Assembly (NCBI RefSeq): GCF_001043975.1
Contig: NZ_LABY01000095.1
Span: 1 to 58,914 of the forward strand
Source: Methylobacterium variabile
GTDB taxonomy: Bacteria > Pseudomonadota > Alphaproteobacteria > Rhizobiales > Beijerinckiaceae
Direction: 5' to 3'
DNA length: 58,914 bases
In this document: positions 53,278 to 58,914 of the stretch, one piece after another
Numbering within the stretch: position 1 is the first letter of the stretch
Layout: the number at the start of each line of letters is the position of its first letter
Translations under genes and position numbers: made by a program
The notes under the pieces: generated by a model
Seen by the model: only the letters and a program-made list of their open reading frames with translations
Database searches by the model: none
Told to the model about the DNA's origin: nothing

Positions 53278-55188
53278 ATGGCGAGCCCGAGCCGCTACCC
53301 GGAGACCTACGCCGCCTGGCAGCGCGACCCGGAGGCGTTCTGGGCCGGTGCCGCCGAGGCGATCGACTGGACCACGCCGCCCGCCCGGGTGTTCGCGCCC
53401 GAGGACGGGCCTTACGGCCGCTGGTTCGTCGGCGGTGAGGTCAATGCCTGCCACAACGCCGTCGACCGCCACGTCGCGGCCGGACGGGCCGAGCAGGCGG
53501 CGATCCTGTACGATTCCCCCGTCACCGGCACGAAGCGCCGGATCACCTACGCCGAGCTGAAGGACGAGGTCGCGGCGCTGGCGGCCGTGCTGCAGGACCT
53601 CGGGGTCGGGCGCGGCGACCGGGTGGTGCTCTACATGCCGATGGTGCCGGAGGCCCTGTTCGGCATGCTGGCCTGCGCCCGCATCGGCGCCGTGCACTCG
53701 GTGGTGTTCGGCGGCTTCGCCGCCCGGGAGCTCGCCGCCCGCATCGAGGACGCCGCCCCCAAGGTGGTGCTCGCCGCCTCCTGCGGCGTCGAGCCGGCCC
53801 GGGTCGTCGCCTACAAGCCGCTGCTCGACGAGGCCTGCCGCCTCTCCGCCCACAGGCCCGAGGCCTGCCTGATCCTGCAGCGCCCGCAAGCGCCCGCCAC
53901 CCTGGTCGAGGGGCGCGACCGCGACTGGGCCGAGGCCGTGGCGGCCGCGAAGGCGGCGGGCCGCGCCGCGCCCTGCGTGCCGGTCGCCGCCACCGACCCG
54001 CTCTACATCCTCTACACCTCCGGCACGACCGGCCGGCCGAAGGGCGTGGTGCGCGACACCGGCGGCTACCTCGTGGCGCTCGCCTGGACGATGCCGAACC
54101 TCTACGGGGTCGCCCCCGGCGAGACCTACTGGTGCGCCTCCGACGTCGGCTGGGTGGTGGGCCACTCCTACATCGTCTACGGGCCGCTGCTGCACGGTTG
54201 CACCACGGTGCTCTACGAGGGCAAGCCCGTCGGCACGCCGGATGCCGGCGCGTTCTGGCGCGTCGTCGCCGAGACCGGGGCGGTCGCCCTGTTCACCGCC
54301 CCGACGGCGCTCAGGGCGGTGAAGAAGGAGGATCCGGAGGCCCGGCTGATGCAGGGCCACGACCTCTCGCGCTTCCGCACCCTGTTCCTGGCCGGCGAGC
54401 GGGCCGACCCCGACACCGTCGCCTGGGCCGAGCGGATCCTCGGGGTGCCGGTGATCGACCACTGGTGGCAGACCGAGACCGGCTGGCCGATCGCCGCCAA
54501 CCCGGTCGGGCTCGGGGCGCTCCCGGTCAAGCACGGCAGCCCGACGGTGCCTATGCCGGGCTGGGACGTGCAGGTGCTGGACGAGGCGGGCCGACCGGTG
54601 CCGGCCGACACGATGGGCACGATCGCGATCCGCCTGCCGCTGCCCCCCGGCGCCCTGCCGACCCTGTGGCGGCAGGACGAGCGCTTCCGCGAGAGCTACC
54701 TCGCGGCGTATCCCGGCTACTACAACACCTCGGATGCCGGCTTCCTCGACGGGGACGGCTACGTCTCCGTCATGGGCCGCACCGACGACATCATCAACGT
54801 CGCCGGCCACCGCCTCTCCACCGGCGGCATGGAGGAGGTGCTGGCCTCCCACCCGGACGTCGCCGAGTGCGCGGTGATCGGCATCCGGGACAGCCTCAAG
54901 GGCGAGGCGCCCTGCGGCTTCGTGGTGCTGAAGGCCGGTGTCGCGCGGGCGCCCGACGTGATCGAGCGCGAGCTGGTGGCCCTGGTGCGCGAGCGCATCG
55001 GCCCGGTCGCGGCGTTCCGGATCGCCCTGACGGTCGGGCGCCTGCCCAAGACCCGCTCGGGGAAGATCCTGCGCGGCACGATGAAGAGGATCGCCGACGG
55101 AGAGCCCTGGACGATGCCGCCGACCATCGAGGACCCGGCGGTGCTGGAGGAGATCGGGGTGTCGCTGCGGGAGCGCGGGCTGGGATAG
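53278..55188 (+). CDS. prpE: Propionyl-CoA synthetase (PrpE-like)
   Basis: The 636-residue ANL-family enzyme resembles acetyl-CoA synthetase but lacks its longer N-terminal region. It has SRYPETYAAWQRDPEAFW and GEVNACHNAVDRHVAAGR at the N-terminus, ILYTSGTTGRPKGVVRDTGGY, YWCASDVGWVVGHSYIVYGPL, HWWQTETGWPI and RLPKTRSGKILRGTMKRIADGE, where the Lys in SGK is the adenylation residue. These features fit PrpE, which activates propionate. GGAGGAG precedes the ATG. No methylcitrate genes are nearby. Confidence 0.94.
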   Translation: MASPSRYPETYAAWQRDPEAFWAGAAEAIDWTTPPARVFAPEDGPYGRWFVGGEVNACHNAVDRHVAAGRAEQAAILYDSPVTGTKRRITYAELKDEVAALAAVLQDLGVGRGDRVVLYMPMVPEALFGMLACARIGAVHSVVFGGFAARELAARIEDAAPKVVLAASCGVEPARVVAYKPLLDEACRLSAHRPEACLILQRPQAPATLVEGRDRDWAEAVAAAKAAGRAAPCVPVAATDPLYILYTSGTTGRPKGVVRDTGGYLVALAWTMPNLYGVAPGETYWCASDVGWVVGHSYIVYGPLLHGCTTVLYEGKPVGTPDAGAFWRVVAETGAVALFTAPTALRAVKKEDPEARLMQGHDLSRFRTLFLAGERADPDTVAWAERILGVPVIDHWWQTETGWPIAANPVGLGALPVKHGSPTVPMPGWDVQVLDEAGRPVPADTMGTIAIRLPLPPGALPTLWRQDERFRESYLAAYPGYYNTSDAGFLDGDGYVSVMGRTDDIINVAGHRLSTGGMEEVLASHPDVAECAVIGIRDSLKGEAPCGFVVLKAGVARAPDVIERELVALVRERIGPVAAFRIALTVGRLPKTRSGKILRGTMKRIADGEPWTMPPTIEDPAVLEEIGVSLRERGLG

Positions 55189-55227
55189 GGCCGGCCGCGG
55201 GAGCGGGGCGGTCCCGCCCCGGACCGA

Positions 55228-56475
55228 TCAGCCGGCCGAGGCCCGCCGCGCCGCCGAGGCCGCGCCGGCCAGGGGAAGGGCCGCCGCGGCGGCGAGCGGC
55301 ATCGGCCGGCCTGTCAGGAAGCCCTGCACCCGCGTCACGCCGATCCCCCGGAGCACCGCGTACTCGGCCTCGGTCTCCACGCCCTCGGCGACGATCTCGC
55401 AGCCGATACGTCTCCCATATCCTGTGAGCGCCTCGGCCAGTGCCCGCCGGCCCGAATGCGTGTCGATGTTGCGGATCAGGCTCATGTCGAGCTTGATGAA
55501 CTCCGGTGCCAGGTCGAGGACGTGCCGGAGCGTCGCGTGGCCGGCGCCCACGTCGTCGATCGCCAGGCCGAGGCCGCGGCTCCGCAGCGGCCCCAGGCTC
55601 TCGCGAAGGCGCTCGTAGGACGCGACCGCCGCGTGCTCCGTCAGCTCGATCACCAGGCGGTCGAGGCGCGCCCCGGCCAGCAAGTCGGCGAGGCGGGGCG
55701 AGGCGAGCGCGGCCGGCGACAGGTTGACCGACAGCTTCACCCGGGGAGACAGGGCGGGCGCGGCCTCAAGCGCCTTGCGCAGGGCGAGGAGCTCGAGCTC
55801 CTCCCCGAGGCCGACCTCGTCGGCGTCGGCGAACCAGGCATCGGGACCTCGTCCCAGGCTCGGCTCGAAGCGCGCCAGGACCTCGAAGGCCGCCAGGCTG
55901 TCGTCGGCCGTGCGATAGATGGGCTGGAACACCAGCCCGATCGCCTCCGCCTCGATCGTGTCGGCGATGCGCTTGCGCTTCGCGGCCCGTTCGAGCGTCG
56001 CGTCGCGATCCTTGTGCAGGATGGCATCCACGACGTCCGCGCACAGGCGCAGGATGCCGAGGTCGCGGGTCGTCAGGCTTCGATCCGGCGTGAAGCTGAA
56101 GCAGCACAGCGTCCCGTACGGCTCGCCGTCCGCGTGCCGGAGCGGCACGCTCAGATGCGCCCCGACCGGCAGGTCGCGGGTGACCGGCATCTGCGCGGCC
56201 GTCGGATCCTCGGCCGCATCGTGCATCACGCCGGGCATCAGGCCCTTGGCCACGTAGTAGCAGAAGCTCTGCTCGAGCGGCGCGTAGGTTCCGACCACGA
56301 TCGGGTTCTGCGTCGTCTCGGCGTCGGAGAAGCGGAACACCCGGTCACCCGCGACGAACTCCGAGATGAAGCCGACATCCATCGCCAGATGGCGGCGGAC
56401 CGACCGCAGGACGGAGAGGATCTGTTCGCTGGCGCTTCCGGACTGGTCGCCAAAAACTGAGCGCAGAGGCATCAT
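55228..56475 (-). CDS. GAF-EAL cyclic-di-GMP phosphodiesterase
   Basis: The protein of about 415 residues has an N-terminal GAF domain (ILSVLRSVRRHLAMDVGFISEFVAGDRVFRF...HLSVPLRHADGEPYGTLCCFSF) and a C-terminal EAL domain. EAL signatures: AFEVLARF (EVL replacing EAL), LSVNLSPAAL, LVIELTEHAAV, LAIDDVGAG (DDV for DDF), FIKLDMSLI and EIVAEGVETEAEY. Most metal and base-catalyst residues look present, so it probably hydrolyses c-di-GMP under control of the GAF ligand. Candidate starts are ATG 56475 or 56472, or TTG 56484; AAGGGA directly upstream best suits the second ATG. Confidence 0.92.
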   Translation of the reverse strand: MMPLRSVFGDQSGSASEQILSVLRSVRRHLAMDVGFISEFVAGDRVFRFSDAETTQNPIVVGTYAPLEQSFCYYVAKGLMPGVMHDAAEDPTAAQMPVTRDLPVGAHLSVPLRHADGEPYGTLCCFSFTPDRSLTTRDLGILRLCADVVDAILHKDRDATLERAAKRKRIADTIEAEAIGLVFQPIYRTADDSLAAFEVLARFEPSLGRGPDAWFADADEVGLGEELELLALRKALEAAPALSPRVKLSVNLSPAALASPRLADLLAGARLDRLVIELTEHAAVASYERLRESLGPLRSRGLGLAIDDVGAGHATLRHVLDLAPEFIKLDMSLIRNIDTHSGRRALAEALTGYGRRIGCEIVAEGVETEAEYAVLRGIGVTRVQGFLTGRPMPLAAAAALPLAGAASAARRASAG

Positions 56476-56890
56476 TCCCTTCAACCTGACGCTTGATGCG
56501 GCTTCAAACTATCAACTGAAAGTTATAATTTGAGCGAAATCGGGTGGCGGTTGAGCGTTTTCAAGTATTAATAGTATTGACTGCGGTTATTACATCAATA
56601 TAGACATTTTTTTCTATGTATTGCGCATGCAATTGAAGCTTAGTCAGGTAAATCTCTACGGCGCTCAGGCGGCATGATGAGGCGGTTGTTTCACCTCGGG
56701 ATGGCTGTTGCGTCTCAAGGGTAAACATGGACATCGCGTCGATCCGGGCCGTAGGTGACATCATCAAGGTCAATGCAGGTGTCTCTATCTTACCGGGTTT
56801 TCAGATGAACGAGAGCAACCGAGTTTCCCGCGCAGATTTGACATTGTGCCATTTGCGAAGCAGAAAGTCGATCGGGCCAGGGAAAACGCC
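56476..56890. other. AT-rich intergenic region
   Basis: This is a divergent region between the EAL gene and a small helical gene. About 56500-56660 is far more AT-rich than the rest of the window. It holds a good plus-strand promoter candidate (listed separately). A short plus-strand frame at 56727-56984 has AAGGG before its ATG, but codon use unlike the neighbours and no recognised similarity, so I do not call it. Confidence 0.6.
56577..56604 (+). promoter_or_regulatory. Candidate sigma-70 promoter
   Basis: TTGACT (56577-56582), a 16-base spacer, then TATAGA (56599-56604). This near-consensus pair lies in the AT-rich patch and points toward the small helical protein gene. Confidence 0.55.
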
Positions 56891-57292
56891 ATGCTTGGTT
56901 CGAACACCCATGAAGGACGGCGGTGTCCAGGCACCGGAGCGGTCGCTATCCTGGATATGGTGCCGGTGCCGCTCAGAGCACTGATCGACAGGATCGAGAG
57001 CGCCATCGTCGACTTGACGGAGGGCGCGGACAGGCGCGAGACGATGCATGCGTTGCGCAGCAGCCTGTCCGATATCTGCGCGCTGACGGAGGCTGATCCG
57101 AAGACGCTGCGCGCCGTGGAGCGGGTCGTGAGCGCCGGCGAGCGGCTGGCGGAGATGGATCCCGTGTCGCTCCGCTCACGCGCGCGGGCAGCGGCGCGCG
57201 GCGCGGCCACGCGGGCGCTCAGGAGCCTGGCGACCGTCCTGGTCGAGACGCGCCCGAGCCGGATCGCCGTGAGCCTCGGCAGGGGCTGGTAG
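56891..57292 (+). CDS. Small helical hypothetical protein
   Basis: A protein of about 133 residues. After an ill-defined N-terminus it is predicted strongly helical (VPLRALIDRIESAIVDLTEGADRRETMHALRSSLSDICALTEADPKTLRAVERVVSAGERLAEM), ending in a basic tail rich in Arg and Ala (RSRARAAARGAATRALRSLATVLVETRPSR). GC-rich third codon positions support coding over the last 110 residues. The start is uncertain: ATG 56891 (AGGG nearby), GTG 56846 or ATG 56957. No family is recognised. Confidence 0.68.
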   Translation: MLGSNTHEGRRCPGTGAVAILDMVPVPLRALIDRIESAIVDLTEGADRRETMHALRSSLSDICALTEADPKTLRAVERVVSAGERLAEMDPVSLRSRARAAARGAATRALRSLATVLVETRPSRIAVSLGRGW

Positions 57293-57449
57293 CCGTCGGT
57301 CGCGCCCAGGCCTCGACGGTCCGGGCATCAGCGGTGCGCAGGCGCACGCGGCGCGTCCGCGAGGGCCGCGCAGGGGCCCTGCGCCGGCTGCTCTGGCCCG
57401 AAGCGCCGCGTCGCGCCACATTGCGGCCATCCTGCACCGGAGTACCCGT

Positions 57450-58571
57450 ATGAGCTCTCCCCTCCTGTTCCAGCCCCTGCGCCTCGACGGCCTGGAGCTG
57501 GAGAACCGGATCATCATCGCGCCGATGTGCCAGTATTCGGCCCGCGACGGCGAGGCCACCGACTGGCACATGATGCATCTCGGCCAGCTCGCCATCTCGG
57601 GGGCCGGGCTCCTGACGCTCGAGGCGACGGCGGTCTCGCCGGAGGCGCGGATCACCTACGGCGATCTCGGCCTCTGGGACGACGGGACCGAGCGGGCCCT
57701 GGCGCGGGTGCTCGACGCGGTGCGCGACTACGCGCCGGTGCCGGTCTGCATCCAGATCGCCCATGCGGGCCGCAAGGCGTCGAGCGAGCCGCCGTGGCGG
57801 GGCGGCCAACAGGTGAGGCCGGACTCGCCCCGGGGCTGGCTCACCGAGGCACCCTCGGCCCTGGCCCACGCCGAGGGCGAGGTGGCGCCCCGGGCGCTCG
57901 ACCGCGAGGACATGAAGCGCATCCGCGACGGTTTCGCCGCCACCGCCCGGCGGGCGGTCCGCCTCGGCATCGAGGCGGCGGAGATCCACGCGGCGCACGG
58001 CTACCTGCTGCACCAGTTCCTGTCGCCGCTCGCCAACCGGCGGACCGACGCCTATGGCGGCAGCCTCGAGAACCGGATGCGCTTCCCCCTCGAGGTGTTC
58101 GACGCGGTGCGGGAGGTCTTTCCGGGCGGAAGCCCGGTCTGGGTGCGGGTCTCGGCGACGGACTGGGTCGAGGACGGCTGGGAGGTCGAGCAGACCATCG
58201 CCTTCGCGGAGGCGCTGAAGGCGCGGGGAGCGGCGGCCATCCACGTCTCGACCGGCGGCGTCTCGCCCCGGCAGAAGATCGCTATCGGGCCGGGCTACCA
58301 GGTGCCCTTCGCCGAACGGGTGCGGGCGGCGACCGACCTCGTCACCATCGCGGTCGGGCTCATCACCGAGGCGCGCCAGGCCGAGAGCATCCTGATCGAG
58401 GGCAAGGCGGACGCGATCTCCCTCGCCCGCGCCGTGCTGTACGATCCCCGCTGGCCCTGGCACGCCGCCGCCGAGCTCGGCGCGCAGGTCCGCGCGCCGA
58501 AGCAATACTGGCGCTCGCAGCCGCATCACCTCAAGGACCTGTTCAAGGAGGCGAGCTTCGGCCAGCGCTGA
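57450..58571 (+). CDS. namA: NADH:flavin oxidoreductase, NamA/YqjM type
   Basis: The 373-residue FMN enzyme of the old yellow enzyme family, thermophilic-like class, reduces activated C=C bonds using NAD(P)H. The N-terminus LFQPLRLDGLELENRIIIAPMCQYSA carries the Cys of the YqjM group. IQIAHAGRKASS and the paired His of EIHAAHGYLLHQFLSPLANRRTDAYGGSLENR bind substrate. TIAVGLITEARQAESILIEGKADAISLARAVLYDPRWPW binds the FMN phosphate. The physiological substrate is unknown. It is convergent with ftsK. Confidence 0.95.
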   Translation: MSSPLLFQPLRLDGLELENRIIIAPMCQYSARDGEATDWHMMHLGQLAISGAGLLTLEATAVSPEARITYGDLGLWDDGTERALARVLDAVRDYAPVPVCIQIAHAGRKASSEPPWRGGQQVRPDSPRGWLTEAPSALAHAEGEVAPRALDREDMKRIRDGFAATARRAVRLGIEAAEIHAAHGYLLHQFLSPLANRRTDAYGGSLENRMRFPLEVFDAVREVFPGGSPVWVRVSATDWVEDGWEVEQTIAFAEALKARGAAAIHVSTGGVSPRQKIAIGPGYQVPFAERVRAATDLVTIAVGLITEARQAESILIEGKADAISLARAVLYDPRWPWHAAAELGAQVRAPKQYWRSQPHHLKDLFKEASFGQR

Positions 58572-58595
58572 AGCCCGGTCGCGGGCGGGACGGCG

Positions 58596-58914
58596 TCAGC
58601 CGTCCTGCCCGTCCTCCATCAGGATCTCGCGCTTTCCGGCGTGGTTGGCGGGGCCGACGATGCCCTCGCGCTCCATCCGCTCCATCAGCGACGCCGCCCG
58701 GTTGTAGCCGATCTGCAGCCGGCGCTGGATGTAGCTCGTCGACGCCTTCTTGTCCCGCAGCACCACCGCCACCGCCTGGTCGTAGACGTCGCCGCCAGGC
58801 TCGCCGAAGCCGCCCTGGTCCATGACCGGTGCGTCGGCTTCCTCCTCGCCCTCCTCGGCGGTGATCGCCTCGAGGTAGGAGGGGCGGCCCTGGCGCTTGA
58901 GGTGGGCCACCACC
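58596..58914 (-). CDS. ftsK: C-terminal end of DNA translocase FtsK (partial)
   Basis: Only the last 106 residues lie inside the window; the frame runs off the right edge. It contains the FtsK gamma domain, a winged helix that reads KOPS orientation sequences on the chromosome: YDQAVAVVLRDKKASTSYIQ, RRLQIGYNRAASLMERMEREGIVGPANHAGKREIL. The preceding part includes an acidic linker (ITAEEGEEEADAP). The motor domain is outside the window. Confidence 0.95.
   Translation of the reverse strand, partial: VVAHLKRQGRPSYLEAITAEEGEEEADAPVMDQGGFGEPGGDVYDQAVAVVLRDKKASTSYIQRRLQIGYNRAASLMERMEREGIVGPANHAGKREILMEDGQDG

Noticed and set aside
56727..56984. 85-codon frame with AAGGG before its ATG
   Set aside because: Codon use differs from neighbouring genes, it overlaps the better-supported helical protein, and its C-terminus is low quality. 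Kept only as a possibility in the findings.

Overview
The window is a chromosomal segment of a very GC-rich alphaproteobacterium, most likely Methylobacterium or a close relative in the Hyphomicrobiales. The evidence is gene order typical of that class (pdxJ-acpS-lepB-rnc-era; divL next to tsaE-amgK, murU, addB, addA and trxA), a DivL-type kinase with Tyr in the H box, an ExoR-like Sel1 protein, and a hom-glpX pair. The assignment rests on protein recognition, not on rRNA. I saw no rRNA, tRNA, CRISPR array, transposase or integrase gene.

Layout. 1-6177: the start of a truncated exported protein on the minus strand, then a tight plus-strand run pdxJ, acpS, lepB, rnc, era, an RsmC-like methyltransferase and an RsuA-type pseudouridine synthase. 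6178-11350: a palindromic repeat element, a membrane-bound class III cyclase, a second palindrome, an orphan peptide/nickel-type binding protein on the minus strand, and ahcY with a likely ArsR-type operator and a strong terminator. 11661-24445: divL, a TsaE-AmgK fusion, murU, a GNAT gene, addB, addA and trxA. This block links cell-cycle signalling, tRNA t6A modification, peptidoglycan recycling and recombinational repair.

24461-28679: two small hypothetical genes, a glutathione transferase, an ExoR-like regulator and ilvD. 29249-37407: a zinc-ribbon metallopeptidase diverging from a tightly packed operon of a transglutaminase-DUF2126 giant, a circularly permuted ATP-grasp/alpha-E protein and a second transglutaminase. 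This is a predicted peptide-ligase/protease system known from comparative genomics but essentially without assigned chemistry, and it is the most interesting system here.

37408-40427: gene-poor, with two small hypothetical genes, a broken Crp/Fnr gene, an AT-rich patch and an intact Crp/Fnr regulator. 40440-47688: exonuclease III, a ceramidase-like membrane protein, hom, glpX, a GNAT protein and a chemoreceptor. 47804-58914: a perfect 40-nt palindrome, a TPR lipoprotein, purEK, a back-to-back pair of DUF465 genes, two divergent AMP-forming acyl-CoA synthetases, a GAF-EAL phosphodiesterase, an AT-rich regulatory stretch with a small helical protein, an NamA/YqjM-type ene reductase, and the C-terminal end of ftsK at the right edge.
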